Below are positions 8,362-15,775 of a stretch of DNA of 64,000 nt, piece by piece. The notes beneath the pieces were generated by a model, which saw only the letters and a program-made list of their open reading frames with translations, was not told where the DNA came from and ran no database searches. Position 1 is the first letter of the stretch. Each line of letters opens with the position of its first letter. The translations under genes were made by a program, and so were the position numbers. The stretch is from the NCBI RefSeq assembly GCF_014197245.1, contig NZ_JACIFF010000009.1, forward strand, positions 186,001 to 250,000, written 5' to 3'. This DNA comes from Neolewinella aquimaris. GTDB lineage: Bacteria > Bacteroidota > Bacteroidia > Chitinophagales > Saprospiraceae.

Positions 8362-10317
8362 ATGCGGATCGTCCTCCTAATCGTACTTCCCCTACTCTTG
8401 TTCGCGTCATCGGCCGTTTTCGGTCAGGAGTCTTCGCGCAACCGGGCGATTGCCGCGTTTGATGCCGGCGTGCAGCACCTGCTCGACGGGAACGCCAAAC
8501 GGGCCAGTAAATCGCTGCGGCAGGCGGTAGCCCTCGATTCCACCTTCGTACCCGGCCTGCGGATGCTCGGTATCGCCTACGATCTGCAGAACGACTACGC
8601 AAATGCACTGAAGGCCTACCTGGCCGTAATCAACCACGACCCCTATTTTTCCCGGGTGCTGTATTACCACACGGGCGACGTCTACCTGCGCGACGGTCAA
8701 CCCCGCCGGGCGCTGGAGTACCTGCAGAAGTTCAGGGAGCTGCAGGCGGAGGACATCGGCCGCTTCGGCCTCGTCGGGGAACAGGAGACGGCCACCGAAC
8801 AGGAAATACTGAATCACAAGCTGGAACAACGCATCCTGTCGGCCCGCATCCTTACCGATAGCATAAACTACACCAACGCCACCGGCCTGTATAACCTGGG
8901 TGCGCCCATCAATACGGAACAGAACGATTACTTCCCCTTCTTCACCAACGACCTCGACGGCCTGCTCTTCACCCGGCAGGGCAAGGACGGTGACGAAGAC
9001 CTCATCGAAGGAGCGCGCCGCCGGCCGGAACGCAACTACCGAACCTCCCGATTCGGAAACTTTAACACCAACCAGCCCGAGGGAATGTGTACCCTGGTGC
9101 GGGACGGGGAAACCATCTTTTTCACCCTCTGCCACGAAGACGCCGGGGGCGGGGGATGCGATATTTACTCCGGTATCCTTATTAAAGGGCGTATCGAGGA
9201 GGTCACCCGCTTGCCCGATTACGTCAACTCCACTACCTGGGACAGCCAGGCCGCCATTAGTTGCGATGGGCGCCAGCTCTTCTTCGCCAGCACGCGACCC
9301 GGCGGCATCGGGGGCAGCGACCTCTACCGCTCCGAACGACTCGACGACGGCAGCTGGTCCGAACCCCGCAACCTGGGCGCGGGCGTCAATACACCCGAAG
9401 ACGAGGAAGCCCCCTTCCTGAGCAACGACGGCGAAACCCTGTACTTTTCCAGTATGGGCCACCGCGGACTGGGTGACCAGGACATTTACTTCAGTCGCTG
9501 GGACGCGGGGCGGGAGCGCTGGAGCAAGGCCATCAACATCGGGCCACCCATCAATAGCGCCAACCGCGAGCTTGGATTCCACCTGTCGGCCGACGGGCGG
9601 CAGGGCTTCTTTGCCAGCGACCGGCCCGGCGGCAGGGGCGGCCTCGACATCTACGGCTTCACCCTCGACGAGAAACTGACGGGAAAGGAAGTTACCTACG
9701 TCGCCGGCTACCTTACCGATAGCCTCTCCGGCAAACCCATCGCGGACCAGGAAGTACCAGTGTCCGGAGGAGCCGTTTTTCGCACGAATTACGCCGGTCG
9801 CTTTTTCATCTGCGCCCCACCCAATCAACAACTGCCCCTGAGCGTCGACCACCCCGACTACCTACCCTACCGCCGCGACTTCGCAATCCCGGCCTGGGAC
9901 AACCAGTCGCCCTACCGCGTCGACCTTCGACTGACCAAGGAAGCCCTCGAACTTCCGGCCATTCCGCCGCCGCCGCCACCCCCGCCCGCAAAGATCCGAC
10001 AGGAGACCGCCAGGGTCCTCTTCGCCTTCGGGGAAGATGCCGTGAATGAAGGGCAATATGAACTCCTGAAACAACTGGTCGCCGGTACGGGCACCCAACG
10101 GATTGAGTCGGTATCCATAGTAGGATACGCCGACGAGGTGGGACAGGAAGTCTACAACCTGGAGCTCAGCCGCCGGCGCGCACTGGCCGTGGCCCGGGTG
10201 CTGGAGCAGCTGGGCGTGAGCGAGGATCGGATCACCACTGCGGGGCGGGGGGAGATTGCCGGCAGGGCGGGAAGGAACCTCAATCGCCGGGTAGAAGTCA
10301 TCGTGCGGTTCCGCTAG
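8362..10317 (+). CDS. OmpA-family outer-membrane protein with TPR and PD40 repeats
   Basis: 651 residues with an N-terminal signal peptide (cleavage near VFGQE). Domains in order: TPR-like helices at about 30-130; PD40/WD40-like propeller repeats at about 190-430 (for example DGRQLFFASTRPGGIGGSDLY and NDGETLYFSSMGHRGLGDQDIY); a small carboxypeptidase-regulatory-like beta domain at about 450-515; a run of prolines near 540-548; and a C-terminal OmpA domain at about 555-651 with the peptidoglycan-binding region (LSRRRALAVARVLEQLGVS...GRGEIAGR...NRRVEVIV). This composition is typical of Bacteroidota proteins tied to gliding or type IX secretion envelope functions, or of general cell-wall anchoring. 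Which applies here is not shown by the sequence. Confidence 0.9.
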   Translation: MRIVLLIVLPLLLFASSAVFGQESSRNRAIAAFDAGVQHLLDGNAKRASKSLRQAVALDSTFVPGLRMLGIAYDLQNDYANALKAYLAVINHDPYFSRVLYYHTGDVYLRDGQPRRALEYLQKFRELQAEDIGRFGLVGEQETATEQEILNHKLEQRILSARILTDSINYTNATGLYNLGAPINTEQNDYFPFFTNDLDGLLFTRQGKDGDEDLIEGARRRPERNYRTSRFGNFNTNQPEGMCTLVRDGETIFFTLCHEDAGGGGCDIYSGILIKGRIEEVTRLPDYVNSTTWDSQAAISCDGRQLFFASTRPGGIGGSDLYRSERLDDGSWSEPRNLGAGVNTPEDEEAPFLSNDGETLYFSSMGHRGLGDQDIYFSRWDAGRERWSKAINIGPPINSANRELGFHLSADGRQGFFASDRPGGRGGLDIYGFTLDEKLTGKEVTYVAGYLTDSLSGKPIADQEVPVSGGAVFRTNYAGRFFICAPPNQQLPLSVDHPDYLPYRRDFAIPAWDNQSPYRVDLRLTKEALELPAIPPPPPPPPAKIRQETARVLFAFGEDAVNEGQYELLKQLVAGTGTQRIESVSIVGYADEVGQEVYNLELSRRRALAVARVLEQLGVSEDRITTAGRGEIAGRAGRNLNRRVEVIVRFR

Positions 10318-10428
10318 CGCGAAAGCGAACCTTTCCCTGACTGCCGTCCTTTATATGCTCACAGCCGGCCAAGGTGCCGCGCGTCATCATTCCAAACCAA
10401 CTTTCTGCCTACCCTACACCGACTTACT

Positions 10429-10803
10429 ATGCGTATTCTAACCGTTCTTCTCCTGGCCTTCGCGGCCAACACCTTATTCGCTCAGGAAGCGAAACCTTCT
10501 TACTGTGAGGAAGCTCCCGCTACTTACGGCACCCCCGGTGAAGCTGCACCCTCCCTGCCCAAATTCGCCACTACACCAACCAAGGAGTACAAGGTTCAGG
10601 TGGCCATTCTCCGGTACACCGATCCCGCGGAATACCCCTTCCATCCCTCCCTGGTCGCCCGCTTCCGCCCCTGCGAGCAGGTTTGGGTGGTCGAGAGCCG
10701 GGAAAGCTTTGTCGACCGGGAGCAGGCTGTAGCACTCCAGGAGACCCTCCGCGAGGCGGGTTACGGAGGAAGCTACATCACCGATCTGGTCGCTTACCAA
10801 TAA
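10429..10803 (+). CDS. small secreted protein with SPOR-like region
   Basis: 124 residues with a clear signal peptide (MRILTVLLLAFAANTLFA, then QEA). The mature part contains KEYKVQVAILRYTDPAEYPF and a C-terminal ALQETLREAGYGGSYITDLVAYQ. This is the beta-alpha-beta rhythm of a SPOR-type (sporulation-related repeat) domain that binds denuded peptidoglycan: an opening strand 'YKVQVAIL', then VWVVESRESFVDREQA, then a helix with an '-REAGYGGSYI' ending. The match is by pattern only and is moderate. The stop codon forms part of the -7 box for the next gene. Confidence 0.6.
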   Translation: MRILTVLLLAFAANTLFAQEAKPSYCEEAPATYGTPGEAAPSLPKFATTPTKEYKVQVAILRYTDPAEYPFHPSLVARFRPCEQVWVVESRESFVDREQAVALQETLREAGYGGSYITDLVAYQ

Positions 10804-10808
10804 CTTTG
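10801..10808 (+). promoter_or_regulatory. -7 box TAACTTTG overlapping a stop codon, four bases before the DUF4920 start
   Basis: Exact TAnnTTTG match whose first three bases are the TAA stop of the SPOR-like gene. The ATG at 10813 is only four bases beyond the box, so the mRNA would begin at or next to the start codon (leaderless or nearly so). I see no clear -33 element. Confidence 0.4.
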
Positions 10809-10812
10809 CGTC

Positions 10813-11274
10813 ATGAACCGCTTCCTCGCTTCCCTCTTCCTGCTTACCGTTTTGGCCTGTAGTTCCGACGATCCGGCACCTACCGAATCTTTCGGCGCAG
10901 ACTTCACCCCAACCGAAGTGCTAGCGGCAGATGCGCTACTCACCACCTATTCCGAACGGGCCCTGATCGATACCGTACGGACGACCGTACGGGGCACCGT
11001 CCATGAAGTGTGTCAGGCGAAGGGGTGCTGGATGACCGTTAGCGTAGCGGGCGAGGACATGATGGTGAAATTTAAGGATTACGGCTTTTTCGTGCCCAAG
11101 GACATTGGAAGTGAAGAAGTGATCCTCCACGGAGCGGCTTACTATCAGCTTACGGACGTTGAGGAACTGCGGCACTTTGCTAAGGATGCCGGCAAGTCGG
11201 ACGAAGAGATCGCTATGATCACCGAGCCGCGCCGGGAGCTGCATTTTTTGGCGGATGGCGTCCAACTCTACTGA
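10813..11274 (+). CDS. DUF4920 domain lipoprotein
   Basis: 153 residues. The signal peptide ends in a lipobox (LTVLAC, Cys16) and is followed by a Ser/Asp/Pro spacer. The DUF4920 domain covers about residues 28-150 and includes the Cys-containing signature VRGTVHEVCQAKGCWMTV and VKFKDYGFFVPKD, an OB-fold-like region often annotated in Bacteroidota lipoproteins. The two Cys of the CxxxxC element could bind metal or form a disulfide. No activity is established for the family, to my knowledge. The gene is followed by an intrinsic terminator. Confidence 0.85.
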   Translation: MNRFLASLFLLTVLACSSDDPAPTESFGADFTPTEVLAADALLTTYSERALIDTVRTTVRGTVHEVCQAKGCWMTVSVAGEDMMVKFKDYGFFVPKDIGSEEVILHGAAYYQLTDVEELRHFAKDAGKSDEEIAMITEPRRELHFLADGVQLY

Positions 11275-11310
11275 CTGCCCCCGCCTCAGCGTGGTTTCCA
11301 GCTTTTGAAA

Positions 11311-11341
11311 GGGCCCGGTGCGGAATGCACCGGGCCCTTTT
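11311..11341 (+). terminator. intrinsic terminator after DUF4920 gene
   Basis: Perfect 11-bp stem GGGCCCGGTGC (11311-11321), loop GGAAT, GCACCGGGCCC (11327-11337), followed by TTTT. An A-rich GAAA precedes the stem. It ends the transcript of the preceding lipoprotein gene. Confidence 0.9.
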
Positions 11342-11502
11342 CCGGTACAAATGCGCCCGCTGGAGGAAAAAATCGGTAGAACCGAACATTTTTCGAACTC
11401 CCACCGGGGCGCAATGACTGTATTTAGTCACAAACCGGCATTTAGTACATCATCCTTGGCGTGACCAATATGTAAAACATTGATAATCATACAATTACAT
11501 TT

Positions 11503-11518
11503 TTGGCACGGGGTTTGA
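11503..11518 (+). promoter_or_regulatory. sigma-54-like -24/-12 sequence upstream of ECF sigma gene
   Basis: TTGGCACGGGGTTTGA matches the sigma-54 consensus YTGGCACG-N4-TTGC at every position except the final C (A here). GG and the GA replacing GC are 10 bases apart, as required. It lies 65 bases before the ATG of the sigma gene. Bacteroidota often encode RpoN, but this window contains neither RpoN nor an enhancer-binding activator, so this is a pattern match only. Confidence 0.35.
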
Positions 11519-11583
11519 TAATACTGGGGCAAGCAAGTGTGGCGAAGTTCACACCACAATAAGTAACAGTAACTATCCACATT

Positions 11584-12087
11584 ATGACCAACCAAGAATT
11601 CACCCAGGAGATCAATAAACTTGAGAACTTACTTTTCTCCTTTGCTCTGCGCCTGACCCGCAATCACCAAGATGCGCAGGACCTGATGCAAGAAACCAGC
11701 ATGCGGGCTTACCGCCACAGAGACAAATTTACTATGGGAACCAATTTCAAAAGTTGGGTATCGACAATCATGCGTAACACTTACATCAACCGTTACCGCA
11801 AAGAAAAAAGCCGCAAACACGTGAACCAGCCCATTGAAACCTTCACCTTTGCTCTTGAGAACACCAGTGCCATCCCCAATCAGGGCGAGCATGACATGCG
11901 CCTCAAAGAACTCAATCGCATGATGAGCACTATCGGCGAAATCTACAGCGTACCCTTCCTCATGTTCTACCGCGGATACGAGTACAAGGAAATCGCAGCC
12001 CATCTCAATATCCCCATCGGAACCGTCAAAAGCCGCATCTTCCTGGCCCGCCAGAAAATGAAAGGCATGATCGGTACCCGCAACTGA
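11584..12087 (+). CDS. RNA polymerase sigma-70 factor, ECF subfamily
   Basis: 167 residues. Region 2 (about 10-80) has the ECF signature RLTRNHQDAQDLMQETSMRAYRH...NFKSWVSTIMRNTYINRYRK. Region 4 (about 110-160) has the HTH EYKEIAAHLNIPIGTVKSRIFLARQKM. It directs RNA polymerase to a specific promoter set in the cytoplasm. No anti-sigma gene is adjacent: downstream is a non-coding AT-rich tract and then cysE on the same strand. The gene is less GC-rich in appearance and more Asn/Lys-rich than its neighbours. This ECF type without a neighbouring anti-sigma factor is widespread in Bacteroidota. Confidence 0.93.
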   Translation: MTNQEFTQEINKLENLLFSFALRLTRNHQDAQDLMQETSMRAYRHRDKFTMGTNFKSWVSTIMRNTYINRYRKEKSRKHVNQPIETFTFALENTSAIPNQGEHDMRLKELNRMMSTIGEIYSVPFLMFYRGYEYKEIAAHLNIPIGTVKSRIFLARQKMKGMIGTRN

Positions 12088-12334
12088 TCCTCAGCCCGAA
12101 CCAAACTGAAAGCTAAACCCTAACTTTTTAGACACTTGTAAGAAACACAGATTACTGTAGCAAACATTTTGAACACACATCTTTTATACTGAGAGACTTT
12201 ACTATTCTTAAGTTGTGAGAGACTTGACAATAATTTTCTGAGAGATTTTGACGCAGACACATTGAACGCACGATTTTTTGACACTGAGAGTTTTTGACAT
12301 TTCCGAGAGACGACAAACACAGTTTTAATTTTTT

Positions 12335-12409
12335 GAACACACAAGCATATTGTTTTTCTGAACACACAAGTACATCGTTTTTTTGAACACACAAGTACAT
12401 TGTATTTTT
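12335..12409. repeat. 25-bp tandem repeat, three units
   Basis: Core GAACACACAAGTACATTG followed by a run of about seven T. Copies start at 12335, 12360 and 12385, exactly 25 bases apart, with two or three substitutions in the first two cores and a decayed T-rich tail after the third. A lone partial core (GAACACACA) is at 12171. There are no unique spacers, so it is not CRISPR. Confidence 0.8.
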
Positions 12410-12554
12410 TAGACGTACCATATGCAATGACATTTTAGATTCTGGAGTAATAAAGAACACTGACGTTTTATTCGTGTCTTTCCAAGCCTTATAAAGCATT
12501 ACCCAGTGATTTTAATTTATCGATGAGGTTTAACCCCCTCGTCCCAGATTTTCA

Positions 12555-12586
12555 GAGAGTCGGCCCCCGGGCCGGCTCTTTTTTTT
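12555..12586 (+). terminator. intrinsic terminator before cysE
   Basis: Stem GAGTCGGCC (12557-12565), loop CCCG, GGCCGGCTC (12570-12578) with one G-T wobble, then eight T (12579-12586). It terminates plus-strand transcription coming from the sigma gene or the AT-rich tract and separates them from cysE. Confidence 0.88.
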
Positions 12587-12602
12587 GCCCCTACCGGAAG
12601 TG

Positions 12603-12610
12603 TACCTTTG
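12603..12610 (+). promoter_or_regulatory. -7 box TACCTTTG six bases before the cysE start
   Basis: Exact TAnnTTTG match. The ATG at 12617 is six bases downstream, which would give a leaderless or nearly leaderless mRNA. The T run of the preceding terminator falls where a -33 element would lie. Confidence 0.45.
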
Positions 12611-12616
12611 ACTATT

Positions 12617-13420
12617 ATGGACGATCAATTCATACGACGGCTCTTCCACGAGCACCATTCGGTAGTTCGCTTACCGTCACCACGACTGATAGAGGACTGG
12701 CTAGGTGGCCTGCTCCAATTCCTATTTCCCGAAATGAGCACCTTCCGCTTCGGCAGCGAAGAGGCTTTCCGTAACCACTACCGCACCAACGATCTGAAAC
12801 TCTACACGATTCTGGATGCGTTGAGTCACGATCTGGGGTGCCCGATTGACGAGATACGCGCCCGTTTCGAGGAGCGCCTACCCTCCATTCACGGCAGTCT
12901 CCTCGCGGATGCAGACGCAATCTTGGCCGGTGACCCGGCGGCCGTGAGCCGCACCGAGGTCATCACGACCTATCCGGGGTTCTACGCACTGGCCGTTTAC
13001 CGCATTGCCCACGAAATGCTCGCGCTCGGCGTTGGGCTGGTGGCCCGGATGCTCAGCGAAATCGCCCACGGTAAGACCGGGATCGAAATTCATCCGGGAG
13101 CACGCATCGGCAACCGCTTCTGCATCGATCACGGAACGGGTATCGTCATCGGGGAGACGGTCGAGATCGGCGACGGGGTGAAGATGTACCAGGGGGTTAC
13201 CCTCGGTGCGCTGAGCGTAAAGAAGGAAATGGCCCGCACAAAACGCCACCCGACCATTGAGAACGATGTGATTATATACGCCGGCGCCACGATTCTCGGA
13301 GGAGATACCGTCATCGGTGCCGGCAGCATCATCGGCGGCAATACCTGGATCGTAAAGAGCGTGCCGCCGAATAGCCGTATATACTACGACTGGCGCATCC
13401 CGGAACGACAACCGGAGTAA
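12617..13420 (+). CDS. cysE: serine O-acetyltransferase
   Basis: 267 residues from the ATG at 12617 (a TTG nine bases earlier is part of the -7 box). The N-terminal helical region (about 1-135) is followed by the left-handed beta-helix of hexapeptide repeats (about 145-255) with the family signature GIEIHPGARIGNRFCIDHGTGIVIGET and the catalytic His of IDHGTG. It acetylates L-serine with acetyl-CoA, the first step of cysteine synthesis, in the cytoplasm. The sequence is of the EpsC/long N-terminal type common in Bacteroidota. No cysK lies in the window, so it stands alone between terminator and helicase. Confidence 0.92.
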   Translation: MDDQFIRRLFHEHHSVVRLPSPRLIEDWLGGLLQFLFPEMSTFRFGSEEAFRNHYRTNDLKLYTILDALSHDLGCPIDEIRARFEERLPSIHGSLLADADAILAGDPAAVSRTEVITTYPGFYALAVYRIAHEMLALGVGLVARMLSEIAHGKTGIEIHPGARIGNRFCIDHGTGIVIGETVEIGDGVKMYQGVTLGALSVKKEMARTKRHPTIENDVIIYAGATILGGDTVIGAGSIIGGNTWIVKSVPPNSRIYYDWRIPERQPE

Positions 13421-13435
13421 CTGGCTAATAAACAG

Positions 13436-13443
13436 TATCTTTG
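13436..13443 (+). promoter_or_regulatory. -7 box TATCTTTG for the DEAD-box helicase gene
   Basis: Exact TAnnTTTG match 54 bases before the helicase ATG, in the 77-base gap after cysE. No good -33 element is visible 17-23 bases upstream. Confidence 0.4.
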
Positions 13444-13497
13444 CGCTTGCAATAGCGCGCGGGCCGGAGAAAATTGGCTTGCGTTAAGACAAGCCAA

Positions 13498-14910
13498 ATG
13501 GAAAACAACCCCGACCAGACCCCCGAAGAAGCGGTGGTCTACTTCGATGAGCTCGATCTCGTCGACGAACTACTGGATGCCCTCGACGATATGGGCTTCG
13601 ATAAGTGCACACCGATTCAGGCCCAGGCCATTCCCCCCTCCCTCGAGGGTCGCGACGTACTCGCCGTAGCCCAGACCGGTACCGGAAAGACCGCCGCCTT
13701 CCTACTTCCTATCCTCGATAAGCTCACCCGGAACCCCGTAAAGAAGGTCAATACCATCATCCTGGAACCTACCCGGGAACTGGCCATGCAGGTCGATCGC
13801 CAGCTCGAAGGATTCAGCTTCTACACTCCCGCTTCCTCGATCGCCATCTACGGCGGCCGCGACGGGCACAGCATGGAACGGGAGAAGACCGCCCTGAAAA
13901 CCGGGGCGCCCCTCGTCGTCGCCACCCCCGGCCGCCTCATCGCCCACCTTGACCTGGGATACGCTGACCTGAGCGGCGTGCAACACTTGGTCCTCGATGA
14001 GGCCGACCGCATGCTCGACATGGGCTTCGTCAACGACATGATCAAGATCATCGACCTGCTGCCCAAGGAAAATCTCCAGATCCTGTTCTACTCGGCCACC
14101 ATGCCGAATAAGATCCGCAAATTCTCCCGCGAGATCCTCAAGAACCCGGTCGAGATCAGCATCGCCATCTCCAAGCCCGCCGAGAAGATCGACCAGAAGG
14201 CCTTCGACGTGGCGGACTGGGCCAAGATCAGCCTCATCGAGCACATCCTGAAGGACAAGAAGGACATGGAGCGCATCCTGATCTTCTGTGGCCGCAAGAA
14301 AACCGTGCGCGACCTGACCCGTCGCCTGCAGCGTAAGGGCCACCAGGCCGAAAGTGTTTCCTCCGACCTCGAACAGGACGAACGCGAGCAACGTCTTGCC
14401 GATTTCCGCTCGGGCAAAATACCCATCGTGATCGCCACCGACGTACTCAGCCGCGGCATCCACATCAACGGCATCGACCTGGTCATCAACTTCGACGTAC
14501 CCGGCGACGCGGAGGATTACGTCCACCGCATCGGTCGTACGGCCCGCGCCAGCGCCGAGGGGGAAGCCATCACCCTGATCAGTAAGGAAGACCGCCAGCG
14601 CTTTAAGCGCATCGAGGAACTGGTGGAGAAAAAGGTTCGCCGCATCCCCCTCCCCGACGAACTCAACGACGCCGAACCCGGCAGCGGCAACTCGGGCGGC
14701 AACGAACGCGGACGCGGCCAGGGCCGGGGTCGCGGCGGTAAACACCGCAGCAGTAGAGGCAAAAGCAGCGGCGGCAACCAAAACCGGGGGCGCGGCCGCG
14801 GGCGCAGCGAAGGTCAGGCAAAGAGTGATGGGGACCAGGCACCGTCCTCCGACCGCCCGGCCAGCGAAGGACCGAAGAAGTTCGGTCGCCGGAAGCCACG
14901 TCGGGATTAG
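13498..14910 (+). CDS. DEAD-box ATP-dependent RNA helicase
   Basis: 470 residues from the ATG at 13498; an upstream TTG would add eight residues. Motifs in order: Q motif (CTPIQAQAIP), motif I (AQTGTGKT, about 58-66), PTRELA, TPGR, motif II DEAD, motif III SAT, then the second RecA domain with IATDVLSRGIHI and motif VI HRIGRTARA. The C-terminal 90 residues are Gly/Arg/Asn-rich with many RGRG repeats, an RNA-binding tail. It unwinds or remodels RNA, probably in ribosome assembly or cold adaptation. RhlE/RhlB type is likely, but the exact orthologue is not certain. Confidence 0.93.
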   Translation: MENNPDQTPEEAVVYFDELDLVDELLDALDDMGFDKCTPIQAQAIPPSLEGRDVLAVAQTGTGKTAAFLLPILDKLTRNPVKKVNTIILEPTRELAMQVDRQLEGFSFYTPASSIAIYGGRDGHSMEREKTALKTGAPLVVATPGRLIAHLDLGYADLSGVQHLVLDEADRMLDMGFVNDMIKIIDLLPKENLQILFYSATMPNKIRKFSREILKNPVEISIAISKPAEKIDQKAFDVADWAKISLIEHILKDKKDMERILIFCGRKKTVRDLTRRLQRKGHQAESVSSDLEQDEREQRLADFRSGKIPIVIATDVLSRGIHINGIDLVINFDVPGDAEDYVHRIGRTARASAEGEAITLISKEDRQRFKRIEELVEKKVRRIPLPDELNDAEPGSGNSGGNERGRGQGRGRGGKHRSSRGKSSGGNQNRGRGRGRSEGQAKSDGDQAPSSDRPASEGPKKFGRRKPRRD

Positions 14911-14954
14911 CGGAGGTAGATTGCTCCTGCGTTCTCGCCCTACGCTGCTGGTCT

Positions 14955-15281
14955 TTATTCCCCTTCCCAAAAATCAGCCGCCTGCTCCGGTAAGGGCACC
15001 AGCGTAGCAGACTCAAGGATGCACGTCGCTCCGATGTTGGCAGCGATGTAGCGGATCAAGTCTGCTTTCGTGAAGGCGGTTTTGTACGCTGACCTAAGTT
15101 CCGGCGCACTGGCGTAACATACCTGCCCTCTACCATCCGCCTGCGCATCGTAGACGAGTTCCAAGCGCTCGGCAACTTCTTTTATGAACGGAAGATGAAG
15201 CGCGAGAGAATGCAGCTCCCGCGGAGAAACTTTCCGGGTGGGGTCGGGAAAAACAAAGATGCGGCCCAGCTCGACTTCCAT
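14955..15281 (-). CDS. uncharacterised protein downstream of truncated haemoglobin
   Basis: 108 residues from the ATG at 15281; GTG at 15284 is an alternative. I do not recognise the family. It is soluble, with a helix-rich centre (RELHSLALHLPFIKEVAERLELVYDA) and a C-terminal KADLIRYIAANIGATCILESATLVPL. Its start lies six bases after the stop of the globin gene on the same strand, so the two are almost certainly cotranscribed and may act together. A role with the globin in oxygen or nitric-oxide handling is inference from position only. Confidence 0.65.
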   Translation of the reverse strand: MEVELGRIFVFPDPTRKVSPRELHSLALHLPFIKEVAERLELVYDAQADGRGQVCYASAPELRSAYKTAFTKADLIRYIAANIGATCILESATLVPLPEQAADFWEGE

Positions 15282-15286
15282 CACGA

Positions 15287-15679
15287 TCAGATGAGCGGTT
15301 CGGACCGGCTGCGGCGGTAGTGGTCGATCTTGAATTGAAACATTTCGGCCATGCGCTCCGCGCGCCACTTCGCTTCGTCGGCCTTCGGTCCCCGAAAATT
15401 CGCGTCCACCGTACGGTAAAAAAGTTCCTTCCAGCAGTTGAAGTGCTCGCTACTCACCGGTAACTTCAGGTGCGGCATAAAGGGGCTCCCTCCGTAGGTG
15501 CGCTCGCCGAGCAGCACCGTCTGCCAGAACCGGTACATCTTGTCGAGGTGGACGGGCCACCGGTCTTTGATTACGCCGCCAAATATGGGACCCAGCAACT
15601 CATCCTCCCTGACTTCGGCGTAGAAAGCATCCACCATGACCTTGATGTCCTCAAAACGACTGATATCGGATAGCTGCAT
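15287..15679 (-). CDS. group III truncated haemoglobin
   Basis: 130 residues, the size of 2-on-2 truncated haemoglobins. Group III features include FYAEVREDELLGPIF in the early helices, the Trp-containing WPVHLDKMYRFWQTVLLG segment, and FMPHLKLPVSSEHFNCWKELF, which carries the candidate proximal His (SSEHF). The protein binds haem and probably O2 or NO in the cytoplasm; group III members have proposed roles in NO detoxification or redox signalling. It lies 96 bases downstream of the P450 reductase gene, on the same strand. Confidence 0.88.
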   Translation of the reverse strand: MQLSDISRFEDIKVMVDAFYAEVREDELLGPIFGGVIKDRWPVHLDKMYRFWQTVLLGERTYGGSPFMPHLKLPVSSEHFNCWKELFYRTVDANFRGPKADEAKWRAERMAEMFQFKIDHYRRSRSEPLI

Positions 15680-15775
15680 GAGCGGGCGGATTTGTACTTA
15701 CCAGACTAACAACTCCAACCACCGTATCGGTCAAATGCTTGGGCGGGGACGCGGGTGCAAGGCTAATGCAAAAAG

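Larger units (their letters stand above)
11275..11583 (+). other. intergenic region upstream of the ECF sigma gene
   Basis: 309 bases without a gene. It holds the intrinsic terminator at 11311-11341, then AT-rich DNA, then a sequence at 11503-11518 resembling a sigma-54 -24/-12 promoter. No conserved small ORF is evident. Confidence 0.6.
12088..12616 (+). other. AT-rich non-coding tract with repeat families, ending in a terminator
   Basis: About 530 bases with no convincing gene. It is strikingly AT-rich beside GC-rich neighbours. It contains repeated GAGAGA(C/T)TTTGAC-like elements (near 12191, 12217, 12240, 12286 and 12305) and a 25-bp tandem repeat (12335-12409), then a strong intrinsic terminator. 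The minus-strand frame here encodes a Cys/Lys-rich peptide that looks like an artefact. A 3'UTR or a small RNA transcribed on the plus strand is the simplest reading. Confidence 0.6.

Noticed and set aside
8407-9852. Long minus-strand frame (481 residues) opposite the OmpA-type gene
   Set aside because: It is the mirror of a real gene in GC-rich DNA: composition rich in Val/Gly/Ala/Asp with no motif, and the plus-strand gene has clear domains.
12335-12409. CRISPR array
   Set aside because: The units are contiguous with no unique spacers and no cas genes are near.
12152-12499. 115-residue minus-strand Cys/Lys-rich frame in the AT-rich tract
   Set aside because: Its codons follow the repeats, it has no motif and no -7 box, and a plus-strand terminator lies nearby. 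I treat the tract as non-coding.
13702-14970. 422-residue minus-strand frame opposite the DEAD-box helicase
   Set aside because: Antisense shadow; the helicase motifs on the plus strand are unambiguous.
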